From positions 30,825 to 94,824 of the forward strand of contig CASDRS010000006.1 of the NCBI GenBank assembly GCA_949283255.1: a DNA stretch of 64,000 bases, given 5' to 3'. This DNA is from an uncultured bacterium. Lineage in GTDB: Bacteria; Cyanobacteriota; Vampirovibrionia; Gastranaerophilales; Gastranaerophilaceae. Position 1 is the first letter of the stretch. Every line of letters begins with the position of its first letter. The notes beneath the pieces were generated by a model. That model had not been told where the DNA came from. It saw only the letters and a list, made by a program, of their open reading frames with translations, and did not search any database. Below, piece after piece: positions 44,616 to 53,369 of the stretch. A program made the position numbers and the translations under genes.

Positions 44616-45413
44616 TTAATCCTTATCATTAATCTCAACAAATTTTATATCACCATTATCATCGTAATAAACTTTCGCTTTTGCCTTAAGTGTATCTCCT
44701 TGCAAAGCTTCATAATAGTAAATATAGCAATTCCTTTTCTTTACACTACAAGTATTTTCTTTATAAAAAGTAAGCGCAAACACATTTTTATTATCTTTAG
44801 CCAAAACATGTTCATACATTACACCACTAGAACCGTAAGGTACTAATTTTGGGTGCCCGCCACCGGAAATTTTTAACAACAATTTAGCAACATCTTTTCC
44901 GTCTTTTAATGGTTTAACCTTGTCATATTTTATAACAACATTTGCCAAAGGTTTCATAATTAATTTGCCGCGTCCATACGAAGTAAAAACCATAGAAAAT
45001 TTGGACCAAACATAAGAACAAAGCGCCAAGAAAAGTATGCAAATACAAATAAAAATACCTGCAGTAACTTCTGTCCATTTTTTTTGAACTTCTAAAAATT
45101 CCGAAAGATCTTCAACTTGTTTTTTATCGTAAACCCAAACATTACCCTTCTGGCCGCAATATATTGCAAAAACGATAAAGAACAAAACAATCAATTCCAG
45201 AAGAAAACTTGGATAATGCATTAATAAAACGGCTAGAAACAAAACGAATAAAACAAAAGCCGCAATCGTTTTATCAAAAACACCGTTAAATAGGCCCCAA
45301 ATCCAAGTTAAACCGAAAGCACCCCAATTAAATCGACTTAACTCTTGAAGCACTAACTTATCTTCTGAATTTTCAATATCCAGATCACAAAATGCTTTCC
45401 AATCACTCATCAA
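44616..45413 (-). CDS. Unknown membrane protein, DUF2628-like N-terminus
   Basis: 265 residues. The N-terminal FNWGAFGLTWIWGLFNGVF (~28-46) resembles the DUF2628 class of small membrane proteins. Two or three helices (~50-92) and another (VTAGIFICICILFLALCSYVW, ~116-136) follow. The C-terminal ~125 residues (from SMVFTSYGRGKL) are a soluble domain with Cys at CSVKKRNC. Role unknown; single gene with its own terminator. Confidence 0.7.
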   Translation of the reverse strand: MMSDWKAFCDLDIENSEDKLVLQELSRFNWGAFGLTWIWGLFNGVFDKTIAAFVLFVLFLAVLLMHYPSFLLELIVLFFIVFAIYCGQKGNVWVYDKKQVEDLSEFLEVQKKWTEVTAGIFICICILFLALCSYVWSKFSMVFTSYGRGKLIMKPLANVVIKYDKVKPLKDGKDVAKLLLKISGGGHPKLVPYGSSGVMYEHVLAKDNKNVFALTFYKENTCSVKKRNCYIYYYEALQGDTLKAKAKVYYDDNGDIKFVEINDKD

Positions 45414-45452
45414 TATTTACCTCAATACATTATCCCTACAAAGTTTTCACAT

Positions 45453-45800
45453 CTAAAACGGACGAGTTTGATTTAATTTTAATCTCAAATCTCTAAATCT
45501 GTTTATATCTTCCTGAGATTTTCCGGAATCCTTAAATACTGCCTGAGCAGAAGGATGAACCATCAAAACATAATCCATATGGATTTCCAAAAAATTATAT
45601 TTTCTAGGAGACTGATGATTATTACGAGGATATATCTCCGCATTTGTCACAGCCAAAAATCTTCGTTCCTTATCATTCAACAAATCAGTCAATTCACGAT
45701 TTGTATTGGTATACTTTGAAACATGAACGATACCCTTAATATCGTGATCAACTGTCAATATACAAACTTCTATAGGTACTGTATCAACATTCTTTGCCAT
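45453..45800 (-). CDS. Unknown small protein, beta-rich
   Basis: 115 residues, not recognised: ICILTVDHDIKGIVHVSKY, then RELTDLLNDKERRFLAVTNAEI, then YNFLEIHMDYVLMVHPS. The pattern of alternating hydrophobics suggests a small beta-barrel that recurs in this lineage. No signal peptide. It has its own promoter, inside the end of the yitT gene. Confidence 0.7.
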   Translation of the reverse strand: MAKNVDTVPIEVCILTVDHDIKGIVHVSKYTNTNRELTDLLNDKERRFLAVTNAEIYPRNNHQSPRKYNFLEIHMDYVLMVHPSAQAVFKDSGKSQEDINRFRDLRLKLNQTRPF

Positions 45801-45834
45801 TTTCCTATCCTTAAATTTCCCTCTCTATGTTTTC

Positions 45835-45863
45835 AGTATAGTATAATTTAAAGCAATTGTCTA
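45835..45863 (-). promoter_or_regulatory. Promoter of the 45453-45800 gene
   Basis: Minus strand: TAGACA (45863-45858), 17 nt, TATACT (45840-45835). Confidence 0.5.
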
Positions 45864-46739
45864 TATCTTATCAATTCTTTTACTCATTCTGGTTCCATAA
45901 ACCTCGTGAACATCAACCACAGAGAAAAAGGCTTTTGGATCTATTTGTCGGATAACTTCTTTCATCTTACTCATTTCAAGACGAGATGCAACACAATATA
46001 TCAAAGTTTTTTCCTGTCTTGAATATCCACCGATACCATGCAAATAAGTAACGCTTATATCCAAATCCTCAATCAAAGTTGTACCAATTTCTTCCCACTT
46101 ATCACTAATAATACGAATAGACTTTGAACTGTTAAGACCCTCAAGCACAACATCAATCATTCTATATGCGATAAAATAAGTAAGAACAGAATACATAGCG
46201 CTTTCCCAAGTCAAAACAACACCTGCTAAAGCGTATATAAAGATATTAAAGCCCATAACTATTTCACCTACGGAGAAACCAAATTTTTTAGACAAAACCA
46301 ATGCCATAATTTCTGTTCCGTCAAGCGAACCTTCATTCTTTAATACAACACCAACTCCAACACCTAAAATTATACCACCAAACACCGTTGCCAATAACAT
46401 ATCATTCGTAACAACAAGCTGGAAATGATGAAATACGTTTGTCGCAATACCAAGCATTGCAACTGCATAAAAGGTTTGGAGCACAAAAAATTTACCTAAC
46501 TTTGTAAACGCCAAACAAATAAATGGTAAATTTATAAGAATCAAAAGCAAACCTAAATTAAAATGAGTTATATAGTTTACCATCATTGATATACCAACAA
46601 CTCCACCATCAATTATCTTATTTGGAATAAGAAAACAATCAAGAGCAAAACCTGCAATAAAAGCACCTAAGGCCAAAAAGAAAGCTTTTTGTATTAAGCA
46701 TCCGAAAGTTAATTTTTGCTTCACTACAACTTCTGGCAT
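45861..46739 (-). CDS. YitT-family membrane protein (DUF161 + DUF2179)
   Basis: 292 residues: five or six helices (~15-175) with the family motifs FLIPNKIIDGGVVGISMM and GSLDGTEIMAL, then a cytosolic DUF2179 domain (~210-290) with GYSRQEKTLIYCVASRLE. Function of the family is not established. It follows cdaA by 2 nt, so it belongs to the lysA-cdaA-yitT operon. Confidence 0.87.
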   Translation of the reverse strand: MPEVVVKQKLTFGCLIQKAFFLALGAFIAGFALDCFLIPNKIIDGGVVGISMMVNYITHFNLGLLLILINLPFICLAFTKLGKFFVLQTFYAVAMLGIATNVFHHFQLVVTNDMLLATVFGGIILGVGVGVVLKNEGSLDGTEIMALVLSKKFGFSVGEIVMGFNIFIYALAGVVLTWESAMYSVLTYFIAYRMIDVVLEGLNSSKSIRIISDKWEEIGTTLIEDLDISVTYLHGIGGYSRQEKTLIYCVASRLEMSKMKEVIRQIDPKAFFSVVDVHEVYGTRMSKRIDKI

Positions 46740-46741
46740 TA

Positions 46742-47656
46742 TTACCCTCTATTTTGTTCTTCCTTCTCATCTTTATGCATAGATATAAAATTATTCAGAT
46801 GAAAAATTGTTTTCTTTTCTTCATTATTTTCTTGAGTTTTATAGCCCAAAATTTTCTCTAAATCAGCTTTCAAGGTAGTCAAATCATCATATTTTTTCAA
46901 CGTACCGTCAAGAGCGATAGAAACATCTCCAGTTTCTTCGGAAACAACAAGACAAGCTGAATCACAAGTCTCAGACATACCAATTGCGGCTCTGTGTCTG
47001 GTACCATATTTCCAGCTAAGCTTTGGATCTTCTGTCAATGGAAGTAATACACCTGCGGAAATTATTTTTGGTCCGTTTATAACAACAGCCCCATCGTGCA
47101 AAGGAGTATTTACGTGGAATATAGTTAAAAGCAATTCCGTTGACAAATCTGCATTCAATCTGGTTCCAACATCAGAATATGTATTGCTCAAATCTTTTTG
47201 GAAAACCATCAACGCACCTGTATGAGACTTTGACAAAAATTTGACAGCTTCTACAAGCTCTTTAATTACATCAATTTTCTCATCATTCTTAGTCTTGTTA
47301 TTACTTCCGAATAATCTTGTAAAAATATCTGCTTGCCCAAGAAAACCTAAAAATCTTCTAAGTTCAGGCTGGAAAATTACAATCAAACTTAACGAAATCA
47401 AAGTAACGATAGACTTTAAGAACATTCCTAAAATCTTTAAATCTAACCTTACTAAAATTTCCGAAAACACCCACAAGAATATAAGAAAAAATATTCCTTT
47501 AACGAATTTTTCAGACTGGGAATCCTTAATAAACTTCTTATAAAAAGCGAACAAAATTCCGACAATGATGGCAATTTCGATAATATTGACCCAACTTAAA
47601 GCCCAATCCATTGTACCTAACTGATATTGCAAATATGTTAAAAGATCATTAAACAT
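46742..47656 (-). CDS. cdaA: CdaA, membrane diadenylate cyclase
   Basis: 304 residues. Three N-terminal helices (~22-96) and the DisA_N cyclase domain (~110-265) with the catalytic motifs DGAVVINGPKIISAGV (DGA 188-190) and YGTRHRAAIG (RHR 220-222). It condenses two ATP to c-di-AMP. It overlaps lysA by 8 nt. The lysA-cdaA neighbourhood is familiar from cyanobacteria. Together with pgpH, synthesis and breakdown of the messenger are both encoded in this window. Confidence 0.93.
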   Translation of the reverse strand: MFNDLLTYLQYQLGTMDWALSWVNIIEIAIIVGILFAFYKKFIKDSQSEKFVKGIFFLIFLWVFSEILVRLDLKILGMFLKSIVTLISLSLIVIFQPELRRFLGFLGQADIFTRLFGSNNKTKNDEKIDVIKELVEAVKFLSKSHTGALMVFQKDLSNTYSDVGTRLNADLSTELLLTIFHVNTPLHDGAVVINGPKIISAGVLLPLTEDPKLSWKYGTRHRAAIGMSETCDSACLVVSEETGDVSIALDGTLKKYDDLTTLKADLEKILGYKTQENNEEKKTIFHLNNFISMHKDEKEEQNRG

Positions 47657-48980
47657 CTACTCTTAGCCTATCCGGAATTATATCGTGTGCAATTAAATCA
47701 TCCAAAGTTTCTCTACTTACTATAATATCAGATTGAGAATTATTTACAAGTACCATAGCAGGTTTTTCTACTCGATTATAATTAGAAGCCATCGAATAAT
47801 TATAAGCACCCGTGTTAAACACGCACAAAATGTCCCCTTCCTCTAATTCAGGAAGTTCAATATTATGGATCAAAATATCTCCGCTCTCACAAAAACGCCC
47901 CGCAATTGTAACAGTTTGTAAACTATTCTCTTCAGGTTTGTTTGCGACAACTGCACAATATTCAGCCTGATACATACTAGGACGAGCATTATCAGCCATT
48001 CCGCCATCTACGGCAAAATATTTACGCCCCTTTGGAACTTGCTTAGAACTTCCAAGCGTATACAAAGTTACGCCAGCAGTTGAAATAATACTTCTACCAG
48101 GCTCCAAGAATATGGCAGGAGCATCTATATTATATTTCTTTATGGCATCTTCAATAGCCGATATAATAACATTTGCAATTTCGTATGTAGAAGGCGGAAG
48201 ATCTGAATCTACATATTTTACACCTAAACCGCCGCCAATATTAATTTCATCAAGTTTCAGACCAAATTTCTCATCCAATCTGGCCAATTCTCTAATCAAA
48301 ATATCTATCTCATCACGATATACGGCAGTCTCAAATATTTGAGAACCGATATGTGCGTGAAGACCGTGTAACTTCAGATTACTGCTTAATACAAATTCTA
48401 CAGCTTCATCAATTTGAGTTAAATCAAACCCAAATTTCGAATCTAAATGACCTGTTTGAATATATTCATGAGTATGACATTCTATTCCCGGAGTAATGCG
48501 CAGTAAAATATCAACGGATTTATTTCTGCTTTTTGCAAGCTCATCTAACAGTGATAATTCAAAGAAATTATCTACAGAAATACGCCCAACACCTAAATCA
48601 ATAGCCATCGCAAGTTCGTCAACGGATTTATTATTTCCGTTGAACAAAACTTTTGACATATCAACTCCAGCCTTATAAACAGTATACATCTCTCCGGCAG
48701 AAACAACATCAAATCCAAAACCTTCACTATACATAAGAGCACTTGTAGCCATAGTACACAACGCTTTTGATGCGTACATCATATTAACTTTTTTGTATAA
48801 AGAAAAAGCTTTTTTATAATCTCTGCATACAGCTCTAATAGTCTCTTCATCCAAAACATACAATGGAGTCCCATATTTTTGGGCAAGTTCAACTAAATCA
48901 CATCCGCCAATTTCTAAATTTCCATTACTATTTACTCGGCAACTGACCGGTTTTATAAATTGGTTTGTACTGTTCGGCAT
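47649..48980 (-). CDS. lysA: Diaminopimelate decarboxylase
   Basis: Last step of lysine synthesis: meso-DAP to lysine and CO2. 443-residue fold-type III PLP enzyme. PLP lysine in MMYASKALCTMA, HAHIGSQI, GGGLGV, EPGRSIISTAG, and the substrate-site CESGD are all present. AGGAG precedes the ATG at 48980. First gene of the lysA-cdaA-yitT operon. No lysine riboswitch fits in the short upstream region. Confidence 0.95.
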   Translation of the reverse strand: MPNSTNQFIKPVSCRVNSNGNLEIGGCDLVELAQKYGTPLYVLDEETIRAVCRDYKKAFSLYKKVNMMYASKALCTMATSALMYSEGFGFDVVSAGEMYTVYKAGVDMSKVLFNGNNKSVDELAMAIDLGVGRISVDNFFELSLLDELAKSRNKSVDILLRITPGIECHTHEYIQTGHLDSKFGFDLTQIDEAVEFVLSSNLKLHGLHAHIGSQIFETAVYRDEIDILIRELARLDEKFGLKLDEINIGGGLGVKYVDSDLPPSTYEIANVIISAIEDAIKKYNIDAPAIFLEPGRSIISTAGVTLYTLGSSKQVPKGRKYFAVDGGMADNARPSMYQAEYCAVVANKPEENSLQTVTIAGRFCESGDILIHNIELPELEEGDILCVFNTGAYNYSMASNYNRVEKPAMVLVNNSQSDIIVSRETLDDLIAHDIIPDRLRVDV

Positions 48981-49010
48981 TACGGGGCTCCTATCTCTCT
49001 TACGCTGTTC

Positions 49011-49039
49011 AGTATATCATATTTTTTTCTCATTGAAAA
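49011..49039 (-). promoter_or_regulatory. Probable lysA promoter
   Basis: Minus strand: TTTTCA (49039-49034), 17 nt, TATACT (49016-49011). Confidence 0.4.
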
Positions 49040-49056
49040 GAGGAAATTTTTTTTAA

Positions 49057-50022
49057 TTAATCCATTAAAATAGCAACCAGCATTAAAAGAGAAAACCAAA
49101 TCATCAAATTTCTGGCTTGATACAATCTCAAATAAAAACTTTCAGTCCCCTCTTTTTCAACAGCATCCCAATTATCTAAAGGGTAATACCACCAATGAAT
49201 TTCTGGAACAAAACTTTTATCGTTATTATAGAGCTTAAGTAACACATAAAGCATAATAGCAAAAGGACAGGTAATTACAGGTAAAATATACCATAAATTT
49301 TTCCCAAACAAAGCCAAACTAAAACACATCATATACCCGATAAAATATAATACAGCTAATAAAATTAACGCCCTATTCTTGTCCCCGATTCTACAGCAAA
49401 GAGTTTTTTTCTCCGCACACATATCGCCGTCAAAATCAAGAATCGTATGAGTATACAAAAGCCCAACCGTAAAAACAACAGTCGCAATGGAAAGTAATAA
49501 AACGAACCCCGAAAAATTTCCGCACATTACGTAATAAACACCCTCAAACAACAAAGGTCCAAATGCAGTACCGACAGCAACTTCACTCAAACCTACAGAA
49601 GAAAGTTTCGGATACGCCAATGTTATTATCCCGCCCAGAAAAGCAAGCCATAAAACCCCAACTCCACTTCTAAAGAATAAAATTATACCGATTAAAAGGG
49701 CTATTACACAATAAACAACAACAACTCTTAACACATCGCTCAATGTTGCAGAGCCGTTTTTTATATAACTGCATTTTGTTTTAACGGAATTTTCAAAAAA
49801 TTTCTTATCTTTAGAAAGCGCCTTATAATCAACATAATCATCAAAAAGATTTGTCGCAAGATGCGCAAAAGAAATCCCGACAAGAGCCAATATTCCATTC
49901 AAAATATCCCCGCCTTGCTTAATCCCATAAACAAATATAATAACCCAAGACATAATTGTCATAGGCAATGAAAATAATCTGGAATTATTTAACCAAAACA
50001 GAATATTTTTGACCATATTCAA
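49057..50022 (-). CDS. UbiA/MenA-family membrane prenyltransferase
   Basis: 321 residues with about nine helices. The first Asp-rich motif NLFDDYVDYKAL (~58-69) and the second region YTHTILDFDGDMCAEKKTL (~192-210) are those of UbiA-type prenyltransferases, which attach an isoprenoid chain to an aromatic acceptor. MenA (menaquinone) is one candidate; other quinone or lipid acceptors cannot be excluded. It ends 19 nt after the 50041-50577 gene in the same direction. Confidence 0.85.
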   Translation of the reverse strand: MNMVKNILFWLNNSRLFSLPMTIMSWVIIFVYGIKQGGDILNGILALVGISFAHLATNLFDDYVDYKALSKDKKFFENSVKTKCSYIKNGSATLSDVLRVVVVYCVIALLIGIILFFRSGVGVLWLAFLGGIITLAYPKLSSVGLSEVAVGTAFGPLLFEGVYYVMCGNFSGFVLLLSIATVVFTVGLLYTHTILDFDGDMCAEKKTLCCRIGDKNRALILLAVLYFIGYMMCFSLALFGKNLWYILPVITCPFAIMLYVLLKLYNNDKSFVPEIHWWYYPLDNWDAVEKEGTESFYLRLYQARNLMIWFSLLMLVAILMD

Positions 50023-50040
50023 ATTATGACATAAAAATAC

Positions 50041-50577
50041 TTACCAAGTAAGAAATTTTATCGCTGTAGCAGCATGTGCAGCGGCATTAATAACATTAGC
50101 AGCAGTATTTATACCGGCATACGCAGGTTCTTTAACAACAACAGTCTCACCAGTTCCATCCTGAGTAATATAAGTCGTCACGTAAGGATAATAAACTGAT
50201 GAATAATAATATGAATAAGGGTATGTTGACAAATAAAAAGGCGCATACACAATAGGACGCCTATATGGTCTAGGCAAAGGCGGTCGATGCGCTATGCCAG
50301 GAGGCGGACCCATAGGTGGTCTGTGCATATTTCCTATAGGGCCGCCCATAGGAGGTCTGCTCATAGGAGGTCTGTTAATTCCGGGTCTACCCATTCCCGG
50401 TCTATTCATGCCAGGTCCCATTCCCGGTCTCATGCTAGGACCATGCATTGATACTGATCCTCTCATCATTCCGCCAGGTCTTCCTGGCCCGCCATGTCCG
50501 CCCGGACCTCCAGGTTGAGCTTGAACAGGCCCGACCGCAAATATTACTAACAAAAACAGTAAAATGACCTTCTTCAT
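50041..50577 (-). CDS. Secreted Pro/Gly/Met/Arg-rich protein
   Basis: 178 residues. Sec signal peptide (KKVILLFLLVIFAVGPVQA, cleaved after ~21), then a low-complexity region (~22-105) of Pro, Gly, Met and Arg (RPGMGPGMNRPGMGRPG and similar), a Tyr-rich stretch (STYPYSYYYSSVYYPYV, ~118-135) and an Ala-rich end. No enzyme domain; probably an envelope or surface structural protein. The upstream 335 nt carry repeated regulatory motifs. Confidence 0.8.
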   Translation of the reverse strand: MKKVILLFLLVIFAVGPVQAQPGGPGGHGGPGRPGGMMRGSVSMHGPSMRPGMGPGMNRPGMGRPGINRPPMSRPPMGGPIGNMHRPPMGPPPGIAHRPPLPRPYRRPIVYAPFYLSTYPYSYYYSSVYYPYVTTYITQDGTGETVVVKEPAYAGINTAANVINAAAHAATAIKFLTW

Positions 50578-50599
50578 AAAACTATTTTCCCCCTATACA

Positions 50600-50714
50600 G
50601 TTTACACTATACCAACGATATTAATATTCCTAAAGTTCATATTTTAATAATTATATTAAGAAATATTAAGTTGGCATATAGTGTAAAACCGACACTACTA
50701 AAAGGTTTTACACC
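50600..50714. promoter_or_regulatory. Repeated TGTAAA-type elements upstream of the Pro/Gly-rich protein gene
   Basis: TTTACACTATA (about 50600-50611) is the inverse of TATAGTGTAAA at 50677-50687. GTGTAAAACC (50681-50690) and GGTTTTACAC (50704-50713) form a perfect 10-bp inverted repeat with a 13-nt gap. Three copies of one half-site in 115 nt suggest a regulator binding array. Confidence 0.45.
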
Positions 50715-50752
50715 TCTTTGCATTGTACAGCGCCATCATTCAGACAAAAAAC

Positions 50753-50790
50753 TTGCTTTTTTAAAATAAATATACTACTATTGTAGTATA
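50753..50790 (+). promoter_or_regulatory. Plus-strand promoter overlapped by a perfect palindrome
   Basis: TTGCTT (50753-50758), 17 nt, TACTAT (50776-50781). TATACTAC-TATT-GTAGTATA (50771-50790), a perfect 8-bp-arm palindrome, covers the -10. It resembles the operator at 25781-25798. Confidence 0.5.
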
Positions 50791-50909
50791 CAGAAGTTTG
50801 GTTTCTATGGTAAACATACTTTATTCTAAAACTTAAGTAAGGAAAACTCCTAAAAATGTAAAATTAAACCATCCAAGGCTCTCGCACACAAGAGCCTTTA
50901 TTTTTTTTA
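50788..50909 (+). ncRNA. Candidate regulated small RNA of about 120 nt
   Basis: It lies between the palindrome-covered promoter and a strong plus-strand terminator; both neighbouring genes are on the minus strand, so this transcript belongs to neither. The only frames are a 9-codon one (ATG GTA AAC, about 50807) and an AAGGA-led ATG-TAA start-stop near 50858. A tiny regulatory peptide cannot be excluded. Confidence 0.35.
50875..50909 (+). terminator. Orphan plus-strand intrinsic terminator
   Basis: AAGGCTCT (50875-50882) and AGAGCCTT (50891-50898), 8-bp perfect stem with an 8-nt loop, then TATTTTTTTTATTTTT. The minus strand lacks a T tract after the stem, so the orientation is clear. Confidence 0.8.
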
Positions 50910-50912
50910 TTT

Positions 50913-51230
50913 TTAAAGAGTATTTTCTTTTATCCAATCCAAATATTTGTCGAAACCGTTATCTATACCAAGACTAATAATTTCAGGAACTTCATACGGA
51001 TGGATTTCCAAAATTTTATTTTTCAAAACCTCAAACAGAGTTGCTTTAGTCTTCAGAATAAGCAGACACTCACTATCTTCAACAATCTCTCCCTTCCAGT
51101 GATAAATAGAACTCAAGCCTTGCATAATATTAGCACAAGCCGCAAGACGTTCTTCGACAACGATTCTTGCAATTTTTTTGGCAGATTCTAAATTATCCAC
51201 AGTACATAGCACAACCACAAATTTATTCAT
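50913..51230 (-). CDS. cutA: CutA1, divalent-cation tolerance protein
   Basis: 105-residue trimeric protein; family motifs LESAKKIARIVVEERLAACAN, SSIYHWKGEIVEDSECLLILKT and HPYEVPEII are clear. It is linked to copper tolerance in E. coli, though its direct role is debated. The frame runs to 51302, but the ATG at 51230 has GGAGAG 6 nt upstream and fits the family start. Confidence 0.93.
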   Translation of the reverse strand: MNKFVVVLCTVDNLESAKKIARIVVEERLAACANIMQGLSSIYHWKGEIVEDSECLLILKTKATLFEVLKNKILEIHPYEVPEIISLGIDNGFDKYLDWIKENTL

Positions 51231-51334
51231 AAACTCTCCAAATAAATTTTCTACAACATTTATTATAACAAAATTTTTATAATAATTTGTAATAATAGGC
51301 AAAAATTTTTTTTTATTTGTTTTATAAACAGCGT

Positions 51335-52066
51335 ATGAACATTAATAAATTTTCTCCAGTCCTTATAAAAAAAATCGATCCTAAAGATGCTCGCAAACTA
51401 TGTTCTCTAAGTGTTAATAATAACAAAGCCGGAGCTCTCAATGTACAAATCAGGGAAGACGACTACGGCAACGGATACCGCTTTATTACAGAACTAAAGA
51501 ACAAATGTGACAAATTATTAGGGAAAGAAGTGTTCACGCTTATCGATAAAGTTCCGGAATGTACAGGATTAAACATTATAGTTGAACCTGAGTACAGGAA
51601 CCGACACTACTATTTTGGAGAAATTCTAAGATTAACAAGCATAATAGAAATGCTAGAAAATAAAATTAAAACATTTGAAATCTACTCAAAGGACAGTGCA
51701 ATATTCTTTCATTCAAAATTCAAATTTGAACCTGCAATAAAGACTTACAACGATCGTGATTATGCGCTAAACACAGTCATAAACAATAAAAGTGGGAAAT
51801 ACGTAGATTTCAGAAGAAGAGCTCTCGCATTATTGAACGCAACTCAAAGAAGACCAAATGACAAAAACTATCAACGAGAATTATGCAAAAAAACGAATAT
51901 TCTTCTAAAAGAATACATACAAAGGATACTTCGCAAACATGGAGAATATAAACACCACCCATTCAATAATGGAATGCGCATGGTTCTGACTGATAAAAAC
52001 ATCTTAAAAAACAAAGAATTTTTTAACGAATTATTCAGAAAACATGGAATAGACTATCAAATATAA
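51335..52066 (+). CDS. Unknown protein with GNAT-like features
   Basis: 243 residues. The block GLNIIVEPEYRNRHYYFGEILRL (written in part: VEPEYRNRHYYFGEILRL) followed by IYSKDSAIFFHSKFKFEP resembles the acetyl-CoA loop and beta-4/alpha-4 end of GNAT acetyltransferases, but the canonical Q/RxxGxG/A loop is degenerate. The C-terminal ~90 residues are basic and helical. The ATG at 51335 has no ribosome site; TATAAA (51323-51328) ends 6 nt before it, suggesting a leaderless start. First gene of the accessory region. Confidence 0.6.
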   Translation: MNINKFSPVLIKKIDPKDARKLCSLSVNNNKAGALNVQIREDDYGNGYRFITELKNKCDKLLGKEVFTLIDKVPECTGLNIIVEPEYRNRHYYFGEILRLTSIIEMLENKIKTFEIYSKDSAIFFHSKFKFEPAIKTYNDRDYALNTVINNKSGKYVDFRRRALALLNATQRRPNDKNYQRELCKKTNILLKEYIQRILRKHGEYKHHPFNNGMRMVLTDKNILKNKEFFNELFRKHGIDYQI

Positions 52067-52092
52067 TAAACCAAGACCTAACAAATAAATAA

Positions 52093-52163
52093 TTCCCGGA
52101 GATGGATTCGAACCACCGTTGGAAGATCCAGAGTCTTCAGTCCTGCCGCTAGACGATCCGGGA
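52093..52163 (-). tRNA. tRNA-Gln (anticodon CUG)
   Basis: Minus strand: acceptor stem TCCCGGA (52163-52157) pairs fully with TCCGGGA (52100-52094), and A73 is at 52093. D arm GTCTAGCGGCAGGAC, anticodon stem GAAGA/TCTTC with loop CTCTGGA (anticodon CTG), and T arm GTGGTTCGAATCCAT. U1-A72 also fits tRNA-Gln. The 3' CCA is not encoded. Confidence 0.92.
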
Positions 52164-52292
52164 TTAAACTCCAACCAATTAGATACTACTCCAAAAAAAT
52201 AAATATTACAAGCAATATTTATAAAAAATAAAAAGAAAAATCACACAACCTAACATTAATGTAACTTTTAAACAACGAAAAGGAATCTGTAA

Positions 52293-53369
52293 ATGGCAAT
52301 ATTACCAATCACTAACAGAATTTATACACCTTCTAAAACGACCTATAACAAACAAATAGGTCATAAAAGCACAAATCCGACATTTAAAGGAACATACACA
52401 GACGGACCCTGTCCGATAATTGATAATGGCATAAAACAACTAAAGTCCAAAATCGATACTGTAATAAAGCCTTATGCAGAGACTAATAAAGAGTTATTTA
52501 CATCTTTACTAAAAATAGGCTACGCCTACCAAGAAAAATTAAAAATGATAAACAGATATGAAACAAAACTAATCCAAATGCAACTTGATGCAGTAAACTC
52601 ACCAAAAATCAAACAAAACTCTCAAGAGGCAATGATTTATAAAAACTATCTGCTAAACCTAAGCCATTTTAACAGTCTAATAGAGTACACCCAAAAGAAC
52701 CCAAAATTTGCTACAGAAAAAATCTTACATACGATTAAAATAAGCAAACCTAAAATGACGCGGGACTCCGAAGAATTTGAAAAACTAAAACCACTATACA
52801 TAAAAGCAAACGAAATCCGAGCTCAAATGAGTGAAGATTTTAATAGAATAAATGACCAAAAATCTCCACACTTTATTCAGGGAATAAAAGAACTGGACAC
52901 ACAAAATAAAACCGCAGCAGCATTAATTCTTATGTCAGACTATCCTGAATATAATGCAATAATAAAAGAATACGATAGAATTTTAACTAACCGAAAAGAA
53001 AATATAGAACCACTATATAGAATTCTTGAAAGAATAGAAGATCTTAACAATAAGATTCAAAATTTTGAAGAACAAAAACAGAACAAACAGTCAATATTAA
53101 ATGACATAAGCAACTTTGTTAATGCAAACAAAGACTACGAAACGAACTCACTCTCTGCTCGAACAATACAAGAAAACTACAACGCTTTAATCGCAAATAC
53201 ACAAGATGTTATAGACAAAAACTCAACAGAACTGGAAAACTACCGGAAAGAACACCAAGTTAACATCAGTCAGAGAATAATTGACCGAACACTTAAAATG
53301 CAAGATAAAATAAACAAACAATTAAACATACTAATTGCAGAAGAAAAAAGAAATTTGTATTATAAATAA
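52293..53369 (+). CDS. Unknown coiled-coil protein with N-terminal F-K-G tag
   Basis: 358 residues. N-terminus MAILPITNRIYTPSKTTYNK leads to NPTFKGTYTDGP (Phe31-Gly33), the tag shared with other genes here. The rest is Lys/Asn/Glu-rich and almost entirely helical with heptad-like spacing (e.g. KMINRYETKLIQMQLDAV; RILERIEDLNNKIQNFEEQ). No catalytic motif or membrane segment. AAGGAA lies about 8 nt before the ATG. It is followed after 124 nt by the M49-like gene and probably cotranscribed. Confidence 0.72.
   Translation: MAILPITNRIYTPSKTTYNKQIGHKSTNPTFKGTYTDGPCPIIDNGIKQLKSKIDTVIKPYAETNKELFTSLLKIGYAYQEKLKMINRYETKLIQMQLDAVNSPKIKQNSQEAMIYKNYLLNLSHFNSLIEYTQKNPKFATEKILHTIKISKPKMTRDSEEFEKLKPLYIKANEIRAQMSEDFNRINDQKSPHFIQGIKELDTQNKTAAALILMSDYPEYNAIIKEYDRILTNRKENIEPLYRILERIEDLNNKIQNFEEQKQNKQSILNDISNFVNANKDYETNSLSARTIQENYNALIANTQDVIDKNSTELENYRKEHQVNISQRIIDRTLKMQDKINKQLNILIAEEKRNLYYK

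Noticed and set aside
50601..50714. Intrinsic terminator formed by GTGTAAAACC/GGTTTTACAC
   Set aside because: The stem is A/T-rich and no T tract follows on either strand; a binding-site array fits better.
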